A DNA stretch of 12,063 bases from Hymenobacter sp. GTDB taxonomy: Bacteria; Bacteroidota; Bacteroidia; Cytophagales; Hymenobacteraceae. Each line of letters starts with the position of its first letter. Position 1 is the first letter of the stretch. The stretch spans positions 1 through 12,063 of the forward strand of contig JANYFQ010000164.1 of assembly GCA_025362615.1 (NCBI GenBank), in the 5' to 3' direction. A program made the translations under genes and the position numbers. This document shows, piece after piece, positions 6,690 through 12,063 of this stretch. Below the pieces are notes generated by a model. That model did not search any database and had not been told where the DNA came from. It saw only the letters and a list, made by a program, of their open reading frames with translations.

Positions 6690-7541
6690 TCAAGTTTCGG
6701 TCAGCACCGTTTTGAAGCCCGCCAACTGCCCCGCCGCCGTGCGGCCCAGCGCGTAGGCCCGCACCTGCGGGCTGCTGCCCACGCGGTACACCTGCACCCC
6801 GTCCAGCTCCTGCTTCAAATACATTTGCAGGGCTTTGAATTTATTGGCCAGGGCCACGTCGCCCAGCACGCCATCGTCGGCGGTGTGGTTGCGGAGAAAC
6901 TGCGTCAGCTCCCCGGTTTCGACCTTTTCGGCGGGCTTCTCCCCTACCAGTTTGAGCAGCGCGGCATCGGCCAGCGCACCCGCCGGGGCGGCGTAGCTCA
7001 CGGCTTCGAGCGGCGCGTCCGACTCGCTGACAAAGTAAAGCCCGGCAGTCAGCTTTTGCAGTTGGGCCAGCGTGGCATCGGCAGCGGGCGCGGGGTGGGC
7101 GGCAGCTCCGTTGGCGGGCGCTCCTGCCGCTGCCAGGCCGCTGCCGCCGGGCACGTGGGCGGCAATGGCGGCGGCCAGCTCCTGCATCCGCGCCTCGGGC
7201 ACTTTTATCTTGGGGTTGGCGAAATTCATATCCGCCACCTTATTCATCGGGATGAGGTGGATGTGGGCGTGCGGCACCTCCAACCCAATTACGGCCACGC
7301 CGATGCGCTTGCACGGCACGGCCGCCTGCACGCCCTGGGCCACGCGCTGCGCGAACAGGTGCAGCGCCGCCAGCGCCTCGGGGCTTAGGTCAAAAATGTA
7401 ATCGACTTCCTGCTTCGGGACGACCAGCGTGTGCCCTTCCACGAGCGGCGTAACGTCCAGAAAAGCCAGGTGCTGCGCGTCCTCGGCTACTTTGAAGGCA
7501 GGCAGGGTGCCGGCGATGATTTTGGAAAAGATGGAAGCCAT
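6690..7541 (-). CDS. HIT-domain protein fused to a NuiA-type nuclease A inhibitor
   Basis: The 283-residue protein has two parts. Residues 1-125 are a HIT (histidine triad) nucleotide hydrolase/transferase domain with EGHTLVVPK at 35-43 and the triad H91-A-H93-I-H95. After an Ala/Gly/Pro-rich linker (about 131-157), residues 158-283 resemble Anabaena NuiA along the whole domain: GLYFVSES (167-174), a central LTQFL block (212-216), QVYRVG (250-255) and LAGFKT ending in the C-terminal TET. NuiA binds and blocks the nuclease NucA. Two of its contact residues, E24 and the terminal T135, correspond to E173 and T283 here. A third, W76, appears to be lost (a Gly lies near that place). No signal peptide is present, so it acts in the cytoplasm. 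It is the first gene of the set with the HEPN gene, and a NucA-like nuclease lies about 0.8 kb away. The ATG gives the standard HIT N terminus. Confidence 0.9.
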   Translation of the reverse strand: MASIFSKIIAGTLPAFKVAEDAQHLAFLDVTPLVEGHTLVVPKQEVDYIFDLSPEALAALHLFAQRVAQGVQAAVPCKRIGVAVIGLEVPHAHIHLIPMNKVADMNFANPKIKVPEARMQELAAAIAAHVPGGSGLAAAGAPANGAAAHPAPAADATLAQLQKLTAGLYFVSESDAPLEAVSYAAPAGALADAALLKLVGEKPAEKVETGELTQFLRNHTADDGVLGDVALANKFKALQMYLKQELDGVQVYRVGSSPQVRAYALGRTAAGQLAGFKTVLTET

Positions 7542-7548
7542 ATTTTTA

Positions 7549-7708
7549 GCTGATGGCTATTAGCTGATGGCTGATAGCGGACGGGGGAAGTTTTGCACGT
7601 TGCAAACGAAGCCGCTAAGAACGGCAGAAGGATGCCAACTCGCGTCAGCATCCTTCCAAAGCGCCTACCAAAAAGCTAACCGCTACCAGCTAACGGCTAT
7701 CAGCTAAA
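7549..7708. repeat. Inverted heptanucleotide arrays flanking a 97-base spacer
   Basis: Four units (GCTGATG, GCTATTA, GCTGATG, GCTGATA) at 7549-7576 face five units (AGCTAAC, CGCTACC, AGCTAAC, GGCTATC, AGCTAAA) at 7674-7708. The reverse complement of the right set resembles the left set over about 36 bases, and many of the differences are transitions that still allow G-U pairing. The left array begins 7 bases before the HIT-NuiA start codon, and the right array ends 3 bases from the greA stop codon. The 97-base spacer contains a separate hairpin and no visible gene. Confidence 0.8.
7627..7656. other. Perfect 9-base-pair hairpin inside the array-flanked spacer
   Basis: GAAGGATGC (7627-7635) and GCATCCTTC (7648-7656) form a perfect stem with a 12-base loop between greA and the HIT-NuiA gene. 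No U tract follows on either strand, so it is not a standard intrinsic terminator. It might be a transcript-stabilising or processing hairpin; no function is established. Confidence 0.5.
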
Positions 7709-7711
7709 AAG

Positions 7712-8185
7712 TCATCGACTGATTTCCAACACTTCAAACTCCAGCTTGCCGGCCGGGATGGTAATTTGGGCCTTTTCGCCTACCGACTTGCCCAGCAGCC
7801 CCTTGCCGATGGGCGACTTGACGGAGATTTTGCCGGCGGCCAAATTAGCTTCCTCCTCAGCCACGAGGGTGTAGTCGAAAATGGAGTTGTTTTTGGTGTT
7901 TTTGAGCTTCACTTTGCTCATGATGAGCACCTTGCTCAGGTCCATGTTGGTGTCGTCGAGCAGGCGGGCGTTGCCCACCACTTCTTCGAGTTTCGAGATT
8001 TTGAGTTCGAGCAGGCCCTGGGCGTCCTTGGCGGCGTCGTACTCGGCGTTCTCGCTCAGGTCGCCTTTGTCGCGGGCTTCGCGCAGGGCTTCGGCGGCTT
8101 CGGCGCGGCCCTTCACTTTGAGGGTTTGCAGGTCGTCCTTGAGCTTCTGCAACCCTTCGGCGGTGTAATAACTGATGGATGACAT
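7712..8185 (-). CDS. greA: Transcription elongation factor GreA
   Basis: GreA enters the secondary channel of RNA polymerase and stimulates cleavage of backtracked RNA so that elongation can resume. The 157-residue protein has the usual family length: an N-terminal coiled coil (about 10-75) with the tip motif GDLSENAEYDAAK at 41-53, whose acidic D42 and E45 region contacts the catalytic metal, and a C-terminal FKBP-like domain with SPIGKGLLG at 124-132. The reading frame stays open for 46 further codons upstream, but that part is not GreA-like and covers the promoter and hairpin, so the ATG at 8185 is preferred. It is followed by the array-containing gap before the HIT-NuiA gene. Regulation by its own leader hairpin is likely. 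Confidence 0.97.
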   Translation of the reverse strand: MSSISYYTAEGLQKLKDDLQTLKVKGRAEAAEALREARDKGDLSENAEYDAAKDAQGLLELKISKLEEVVGNARLLDDTNMDLSKVLIMSKVKLKNTKNNSIFDYTLVAEEEANLAAGKISVKSPIGKGLLGKSVGEKAQITIPAGKLEFEVLEISR

Positions 8186-8231
8186 GGCAAATTGGCGGAT
8201 AGATTGGGGGAAAGAAAACCGTTCGGCGAAG

Positions 8232-8274
8232 CCCAAAAAACAAGGAGAACGGCTGGCGCGGCCAACCGTTCTCC
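8232..8274 (-). terminator. Intrinsic-terminator-like hairpin in the greA leader (candidate attenuator)
   Basis: On the minus strand, 8274-8261 and 8257-8244 form a 14-base-pair stem (GGAGAACGGTTGGC with GCCAGCCGTTCTCC, one G-U pair) closed by a 3-base loop and followed at once by TTGTTTTTTGGG. It lies about 12 bases after the expected transcription start and about 50 bases before the greA ATG. On the plus strand no U tract follows, so it is oriented for greA. A downstream GAACGGTT (8217-8224) could pair with the 3' arm as a competing fold. It could alternatively be a dispersed hairpin repeat. Confidence 0.7.
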
Positions 8275-8292
8275 CTGGGGTGAGGTTCGGGG

Positions 8293-8323
8293 CAAAGGTA
8301 CGGCCGGGGGGGCGGCTTTCCAA
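8293..8323 (-). promoter_or_regulatory. greA promoter with -33 TTG and perfect -7 TACCTTTG
   Basis: The minus strand carries TTG at 8321-8323, a 20-base spacer, and TACCTTTG at 8293-8300, an exact match to the Bacteroidota -7 consensus TAnnTTTG at canonical spacing. Transcription should start near 8286, giving a leader of about 100 bases that contains the hairpin at 8244-8274. Confidence 0.75.
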
Positions 8324-8346
8324 TTCTGCCCCAGGGCGGCCGGGCT

Positions 8347-8445
8347 GGTGCGGGGTTTTAGGTGTTGGGTGTTGGGGTTTTTGGTCTCGAACGCCCGGTA
8401 CTTAAAACCCAACACCCAAAACCTAACACTCAAAACCCCAACCCC
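8347..8445. repeat. Inverted heptanucleotide arrays downstream of the dehydrogenase gene
   Basis: The left array (8347-8388; best units GGTTTTA, GGTGTTG, GGTGTTG, GGGTTTT at 8354-8381) and the right array of six units (AAAACCC, AACACCC, AAAACCT, AACACTC, AAAACCC, CAACCCC at 8404-8445) are inverted relative to each other around a spacer of about 15-22 bases. The last unit touches the dehydrogenase stop codon (8446-8448). Its units belong to the same family as the array inside the nuclease gene. In the minus-strand transcript it would fold into a long imperfect stem just after the dehydrogenase stop. Confidence 0.8.
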
Positions 8446-9447
8446 CTACCGCCCCAAAAACGCCGCTATCTTGCCCGCCAGCACCTCGTTGATGCGGGCG
8501 TAGCTCTGGGCGGTCCAGCCGCCGATGTGGGGCGAGAGTACCACGTTGGGGGCCGTGCGCAGGTAGTCGTAGGTTTGGGTTTGCGCGGGGGTGAGCTGGC
8601 CCAGGCGCTCGTTTTCGAGCACGTCGAGGGCGGCGCCGCGCACGTAGCCGCCGCGCAGCCCGCGCACCAGGGCGGCGTGGTCGAGCACTTCGCCCCGCGC
8701 CGTGTTCAGGAGCCAGCAGTTGCGCTCCAAGGCGGTCAGCAGGGCATCGTTCACGAAGTGGTGGTTGGCGGCCAAGTACGGAATGTGCAGGCTCAGCACG
8801 TCGGCCCGGCCCTGCAATTCGGCCAGGCTCACCAGCGCGGCGTAGTCGTCGGGCGGGCAGGCGGGGTCGGTGTCGTGGGCCAGCACAGTGCAGCCAAAGC
8901 CGCTGAGGCGGCGGGCAAAGGCCCGGCCCATGTGCCCGTAGCCGAGCAGGCCAATGGTTTTGCCGCCAATTTCTTCGCCCCGGTTGGCTTCGCGGCGCCA
9001 CTCGCCCCGGCGCACCTCGCCGTCGGCCCGCACCACGTGCCGCAACAGGGCCAGCAGCAGCCCAATGGCATATTCGCCCACGGCGTCGCGGTTGCCCTCG
9101 GGGGCGTTGATGAGCGCGATGCCCGCCCCGGCCAGCGCCGCCTCGTCGATGTTATCGACCCCGGCCCCGGCGCGGGCCACGTAACGCAGCCTGGGGCCGT
9201 GCCGCAGCAGCGAGGCCGTGACGCGCACCTTGCTGCGCACCATCAGCCCTTCGTAAGGAAACGCCGCCAGCGCCGCCGGCACCTCGGCCGCCGACAAATC
9301 GGGGCAGTAGTTGAGCGGCACCCCAATGGCCTTAAATTGCTGCCGCAACGAGCGGTGCATTTCGTCCACCACCAGGCACACGCCCGCCTTGCCCGTGGGC
9401 GACGGCGGCGGGCAGGGTGTTCCTGCTTCAAGGCCGACAGCTTCCAT
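8446..9447 (-). CDS. D-isomer-specific 2-hydroxyacid dehydrogenase (SerA-like, without ACT domain)
   Basis: This NAD(P)-dependent enzyme interconverts a 2-hydroxyacid and a 2-oxoacid. The nearest pathway guess is 3-phosphoglycerate dehydrogenase of serine synthesis, but the substrate cannot be read from sequence. In the 333-residue product the Rossmann motif G169-x-G171-x-x-G174 (LLGYGHMG) binds the cofactor, and the catalytic triad is R251 (NTARGE), E280 (DVLENE) and H307 (SPHIGGW). The AGAGVDN block is at 93-99. No C-terminal ACT regulatory domain is present. The start is uncertain. The ATG at 9447 follows an A/T-rich stretch, as expected in Bacteroidota, but family similarity begins only near the CLVVDEM segment, so a GTG at 9381 (311 residues) is possible. 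It follows rsmA by 37 bases and is probably cotranscribed. Confidence 0.88.
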   Translation of the reverse strand: MEAVGLEAGTPCPPPSPTGKAGVCLVVDEMHRSLRQQFKAIGVPLNYCPDLSAAEVPAALAAFPYEGLMVRSKVRVTASLLRHGPRLRYVARAGAGVDNIDEAALAGAGIALINAPEGNRDAVGEYAIGLLLALLRHVVRADGEVRRGEWRREANRGEEIGGKTIGLLGYGHMGRAFARRLSGFGCTVLAHDTDPACPPDDYAALVSLAELQGRADVLSLHIPYLAANHHFVNDALLTALERNCWLLNTARGEVLDHAALVRGLRGGYVRGAALDVLENERLGQLTPAQTQTYDYLRTAPNVVLSPHIGGWTAQSYARINEVLAGKIAAFLGR

Positions 9448-9484
9448 TGCTATTGTGTTAAGAGGACGGGTTGCGGCGGCGAAA

Positions 9485-10285
9485 CTACGGCGCAACGGCC
9501 GCCCCCGTACGATGCGCGGCCACGCGGCGGGTCAAATCCACGAATTCGGCCACCCCGAGGCGCTCGGCACGTTGGTCAAACACGGGGTCGGTGGTGGCGT
9601 CGGCGGGCAGGCCAAACGGCTTGAGGGCGTTGCGCAGCGTTTTGCGGCGGGTTTGAAAGGCTTGCTTGACGACTTGAAAAAACAGCTTCTCGTCGCAGTC
9701 CAGCGCAGCCGTGTCGTTGCGGACCAGCCGCACCACCGCCGAATCGACCTTCGGCGGCGGCACAAATACGTGCGGCGGCACCGTAAACAAGTACTCCACC
9801 CGGTAAAACGCTTGCAGCAGCACGCTCAGAATGCCGTAGGTTTTGCTGCCTGGCCCTTCGGCCAGCCGCTCGGCCACTTCCTTCTGAATCATGCCCACCA
9901 CTTCGCGCACCTGCTGCCGGTGGGCCAGTACCTGAAAAAAAATCTGGGTGCTGATGTTGTAAGGGAAGTTGCCAATGATGGCCAGCGGCCGGCCCCCGAA
10001 CAGCGCCCCCAGGTCGAGCTTCAGGAAATCGGCTTCGATGGTGCGCCCGCCCAGCACCGGATAATGCTGTTGCAAATATGCCACCGATTCGCGGTCAATC
10101 TCGACCACCGACGTCTCAAATGCCTTGTTTTCGAGCAGATATTGAGTGAGGACGCCCATGCCGGGACCAACTTCCACTACTTCGGCCACGTCGGGCGCGG
10201 GTTGCAGGCTGCCCACAATGCGCCGGGCAATGTTGGGGTCGGCCAGAAAGTGCTGGCCTAGATGCTTTTTGGGACGAACAGACAT
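9485..10285 (-). CDS. rsmA: 16S rRNA (adenine-N6,N6)-dimethyltransferase RsmA (KsgA)
   Basis: RsmA uses S-adenosylmethionine to dimethylate two adjacent adenines in the 3'-terminal helix of 16S rRNA (A1518 and A1519 in E. coli), a late checkpoint of small-subunit assembly; loss gives kasugamycin resistance. The 266-residue product has the usual length. It starts with the family's KKHLGQHFLAD (6-16), has SAM motif I VEVGPGMG at 37-44, acidic VEID at 61-64, and catalytic motif IV NFPYNIST at 106-113. The C-terminal rRNA-binding part carries FVPPPKVDS (174-182) and QTRRKTLRN (211-219). The ATG directly precedes the conserved N terminus. The leader is about 195 bases long and contains the octanucleotide arrays. 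Confidence 0.97.
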   Translation of the reverse strand: MSVRPKKHLGQHFLADPNIARRIVGSLQPAPDVAEVVEVGPGMGVLTQYLLENKAFETSVVEIDRESVAYLQQHYPVLGGRTIEADFLKLDLGALFGGRPLAIIGNFPYNISTQIFFQVLAHRQQVREVVGMIQKEVAERLAEGPGSKTYGILSVLLQAFYRVEYLFTVPPHVFVPPPKVDSAVVRLVRNDTAALDCDEKLFFQVVKQAFQTRRKTLRNALKPFGLPADATTDPVFDQRAERLGVAEFVDLTRRVAAHRTGAAVAP

Positions 10286-10292
10286 GAATTTT

Positions 10293-10440
10293 ATTGTTTA
10301 ATTGCTTAATTGTTTCATTGCTGAATTGTTGGACGTTCTGGCGGTTGCCCCAGCCGTGGGCGCCGTGTTGTTCCAAGGTCAAAAGAGCAAAAATTTAGCA
10401 ATGAAGCAATTTAGCAATTTAATCAATCTAGCAATTTAAC
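10293..10440. repeat. Inverted octanucleotide arrays between divergent rsmA and aminopeptidase genes
   Basis: Five 8-base units (ATTGTTTA, ATTGCTTA, ATTGTTTC, ATTGCTGA, ATTGTTGG) fill 10293-10332, and six units of the AATTTAGC type, one of them 9 bases long, fill 10392-10440. The two sets are inverted relative to each other across a 59-base GC-rich spacer. The arrays are strikingly A/T-rich for this genome. The left set starts 7 bases upstream of the rsmA ATG. The period is 8 here and 7 at the other arrays in the window. Confidence 0.8.
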
Positions 10441-10442
10441 AA

Positions 10443-10463
10443 AAACCAGAAACCAGAAACCCG
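10443..10463. repeat. Short heptanucleotide array next to the octanucleotide array
   Basis: Three tandem units (AAACCAG, AAACCAG, AAACCCG) directly follow the octanucleotide array and resemble the AAACGAG unit at 5928-5934. No inverted partner is seen. It lies just upstream of the aminopeptidase promoter candidate. Confidence 0.6.
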
Positions 10464-10471
10464 GAACACCC

Positions 10472-10479
10472 TACCTTGC
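10472..10479 (+). promoter_or_regulatory. Possible -7 element of the leucyl aminopeptidase gene
   Basis: TACCTTGC matches TAnnTTTG at six of eight positions and would give a leader of about 25-30 bases before the ATG at 10511. No TTG at the -33 distance was found, so support is weak. Confidence 0.3.
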
Positions 10480-10484
10480 GCCCT

Positions 10485-10492
10485 CAAAGCTA
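10485..10492 (-). promoter_or_regulatory. Possible -7 element of rsmA
   Basis: On the minus strand TAGCTTTG is a full match to TAnnTTTG. No -33 TTG occurs at the usual spacing. If used, the rsmA leader is about 195 bases and contains both octanucleotide arrays. It lies 5 bases from the opposite-strand element, so the two promoters would compete for polymerase. Confidence 0.4.
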
Positions 10493-10510
10493 CTTCCCAT
10501 CTTTTCGCCC

Positions 10511-11962
10511 ATGTCCTTGCTCCTCGCCCACGCCCCGGCGGCCCCCGCCGCCAGCTCCCAGATTTTCATTGTGCCCGCCGGCCAGGCTACCTTACCAGCC
10601 GCCGCCAGCAGTGGCCTTGATGCCGCTGCCGTAGCCTATGCCGAAGCGGCCCTGGCCGCCGAGCAAACCCTGGTGGCCGTCAATCTGTTCGGTAGCTTTC
10701 GCTACTTTGTCGTGCGGCCCGCCAAGCCCACCGCCGCCCGCGCCCACGAGGCCCTGCGCCGCGACGGCCACAAGCTGCTGGCCCTGCTCGAAACCGACCG
10801 TGTACCCGCCGCTTACCTCACCAACCTGAGCGCCGATGCCGAGGCCGCCCGCGTGCTAGCCGAAAGCCTGGCCCTCTCCGCCTACCGTTTCCGGGGCTAC
10901 AAAACCGATAAAAAGTCGCTCAAGCCCGCCGTGTTTGCGGCCCTGCACTTGGTGGCCGATGCCGCCACCGCCGCCCAACTCGCCGAGCTTACCGGCCTGG
11001 TGGCGGGCGTGACCCTGGCCCGCGACCTCGTAAACCAACCCCTCAACTACCTCAACGCCCAACAGTTAGCCGAGCAGATGCAGGCCGCTGGCGACGTAGC
11101 TGGCTTCACGACCGACATCCTCGACCTGGCCAAGATAGAGGCCCTGCGCATGGGCGGCCTGCTGGCCGTGAACCTGGGCTCGCCCGAGCCGCCCACCTTC
11201 AGCATACTCGAATACAAGCCCGCCAACGCCCGCAATGCCCAGCCTTACGTGCTGGTGGGCAAAGGCGTGGTCTTCGATACCGGCGGCCTGAGCCTCAAGC
11301 CCACGCCCGGCAGCATGGACATGATGAAGTGCGACATGGCTGGCGCCGCCGCCGTGGCCGGTACCCTCACGGCCCTGGCTACCAACAACATTCCGCTGCA
11401 CGTTATCGGCCTCGTGCCTGCCACCGACAACCGCCCCGGCGGCCTCGCCTACGTGCCCGGCGACGTGCTCACGATGGCCTCCGGCCTCACCGTCGAAGTC
11501 CTCAACACCGACGCCGAAGGCCGCCTCATCCTGGCCGACGCCCTGCACTTCGCCAAAAAGTACAACCCCGCCCTCGTCATCGACCTCGCCACCCTCACCG
11601 GGGCCGCCGTGCGGGCGCTCGGCACCGAAGCCAGCGCCGTGATGGGCACCGCCGACGCGGCCACCACCCAGCAGCTTATCGGTGCCGGCCACGCCACCCA
11701 CGAGCGCCTCGTCGAGTTTCCGCTCTGGGACGAATACGCCGACCACATCAAGTCCGACATCGCCGACATCAGCAACCTGGGCAAGCCCGAAGCCGGCCAC
11801 ATCTCCGCCGGTAAATTCCTTGAACGCTTCGCCGACGGCTACCCCTGGATTCACTTGGACATCGCCGGTCCGGCCTTCTTGACCGCGCCCGACAGCTATC
11901 GGGGCAAAGGCGGTACGGGCGTGGGGGTGCGGCTTTTGTATGAGTTTCTGACCAAGTTATAA
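10511..11962 (+). CDS. pepA: M17-family leucyl aminopeptidase
   Basis: This cytoplasmic di-metal exopeptidase removes N-terminal amino acids, especially leucine, from peptides and takes part in protein turnover. The 483-residue product has the usual family length: an N-terminal alpha/beta domain (about 1-160) and a C-terminal catalytic domain. Metal ligands and active-site residues by comparison with E. coli PepA are K251 and D256 (VGKGVVFDTGG), K263, D275 (MMKCDMAG), D334 and E336 with R338 (the family signature NTDAEGRL at 332-339). All are present, so the enzyme should be active. E. coli PepA also binds DNA in site-specific recombination, but nothing here speaks for that role. No Shine-Dalgarno is visible before the ATG. 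The gene stands alone on the plus strand and ends 7 bases before a strong GC hairpin. Confidence 0.95.
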   Translation: MSLLLAHAPAAPAASSQIFIVPAGQATLPAAASSGLDAAAVAYAEAALAAEQTLVAVNLFGSFRYFVVRPAKPTAARAHEALRRDGHKLLALLETDRVPAAYLTNLSADAEAARVLAESLALSAYRFRGYKTDKKSLKPAVFAALHLVADAATAAQLAELTGLVAGVTLARDLVNQPLNYLNAQQLAEQMQAAGDVAGFTTDILDLAKIEALRMGGLLAVNLGSPEPPTFSILEYKPANARNAQPYVLVGKGVVFDTGGLSLKPTPGSMDMMKCDMAGAAAVAGTLTALATNNIPLHVIGLVPATDNRPGGLAYVPGDVLTMASGLTVEVLNTDAEGRLILADALHFAKKYNPALVIDLATLTGAAVRALGTEASAVMGTADAATTQQLIGAGHATHERLVEFPLWDEYADHIKSDIADISNLGKPEAGHISAGKFLERFADGYPWIHLDIAGPAFLTAPDSYRGKGGTGVGVRLLYEFLTKL

Positions 11963-11969
11963 GGGCGGC

Positions 11970-12001
11970 GCGGGCGGGCGGCTTTTTTGCCGCCCGCCCG
12001 C
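11970..12001 (+). terminator. Perfect 13-base-pair GC hairpin with a T6 loop after the aminopeptidase gene
   Basis: GCGGGCGGGCGGC (11970-11982) and its exact complement (11989-12001) flank six T residues. The position right after the stop codon suggests transcription termination or protection of the mRNA end. The T run is in the loop and no U tract follows the stem, so it is not a textbook intrinsic terminator. Confidence 0.6.
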
Positions 12002-12061
12002 TAATCGTTGAACGGCAGCCCCGGAAAAACACAACAATTAGCGGGCGGGCGGCGAAAAAGC
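11981..12061. repeat. 30-base inverted repeat overlapping the terminator hairpin
   Basis: Bases 11981-12010 pair with 12032-12061 with only two mismatches, around a 21-base loop. Because the middle arm (11989-12001) is also the 3' arm of the first hairpin, the two folds exclude each other. The third arm is followed by a run of A and then GCCG at the edge, so a further hairpin probably continues outside the window. A 17-base piece (12041-12057) recurs inverted at positions 1-17. Confidence 0.7.
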
Positions 12062-12063
12062 CG

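Noticed and set aside
6690..7541. Two adjacent genes (HIT and NuiA) merged by a sequencing error
   Set aside because: The frame is continuous through a smooth Ala/Pro/Gly linker, with no internal start that begins cleanly at the NuiA domain.
7627..7656. Intrinsic terminator of greA
   Set aside because: The stem is perfect, but no U tract follows on the minus strand.
7712..8323. Longer GreA with 46 extra N-terminal residues
   Set aside because: The extension is not GreA-like and would cover the promoter and leader hairpin; the 157-residue form has the family length.
8362..9624. 420-codon open frame on the plus strand
   Set aside because: Antisense to the dehydrogenase and the end of rsmA; the product has no recognisable motif and begins inside a repeat array.
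1..12063. Window bounded by 17-base inverted repeats, as in a composite mobile element
   Set aside because: The content is housekeeping genes with no transposase, and the repeated arm is a GC hairpin directly after stop codons, so repeated terminators explain it better.

Overview
The window looks like chromosomal DNA of a GC-rich Bacteroidota, most like a Hymenobacter-type member of the Cytophagales; this is inferred, since no rRNA is present. The signs are Bacteroidota-style promoters (a -7 box TAnnTTTG, with a -33 TTG about 20 bases upstream where present), no clear Shine-Dalgarno sequences, A/T-rich stretches just before several start codons, and protein variants typical of the phylum.

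Layout, left to right. A 1409-residue DEDDh exonuclease fused to an iron-sulfur XPD/DinG-type helicase runs on the minus strand (56-4285). A 173-base divergent promoter region separates it from a plus-strand lipoprotein nuclease of the NucA family (4459-5850). Converging on that nuclease is a tight minus-strand set of three genes: a HIT domain fused to a NuiA-type nuclease inhibitor (6690-7541), a HEPN-domain protein (6228-6683), and an unrecognised 102-residue protein (5938-6246) that overlaps the HEPN gene by 19 bases. Further right on the minus strand are greA (7712-8185), which has a strong promoter and an intrinsic-terminator-like hairpin in its leader, a D-2-hydroxyacid dehydrogenase (8446-9447) and rsmA/ksgA (9485-10285). 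The plus-strand M17 leucyl aminopeptidase gene (10511-11962) follows and ends at a very GC-rich hairpin. No RNA gene, insertion sequence or CRISPR was seen. No gene-free stretch exceeds 300 bases; the largest, 8186-8445 and 10286-10510, hold promoters, a hairpin and repeat arrays.

Two things stand out. First, a NucA-like exported nuclease and a NuiA-like inhibitor lie within about 1 kb of each other. NucA and NuiA are a known enzyme/inhibitor pair in Anabaena. Here the inhibitor is fused to a HIT nucleotide-binding domain and sits in an apparent operon with a HEPN protein that carries the R-x5-H RNase motif. This could be a nuclease self-protection or defence module. Second, four intergenic junctions carry short tandem arrays with units of exactly 7 bases (8 at one junction). 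They are arranged as a T/G-rich array, a spacer and an A/C-rich inverted array, with a different unit at each place. A fifth, single-armed array of nine heptamers lies in frame inside the nuclease gene and encodes its interdomain linker. The architecture resembles the heptameric STRR repeats of cyanobacteria, but the sequences are different.

The remaining genes are housekeeping functions: transcript cleavage, rRNA methylation, amino acid metabolism and peptide turnover.
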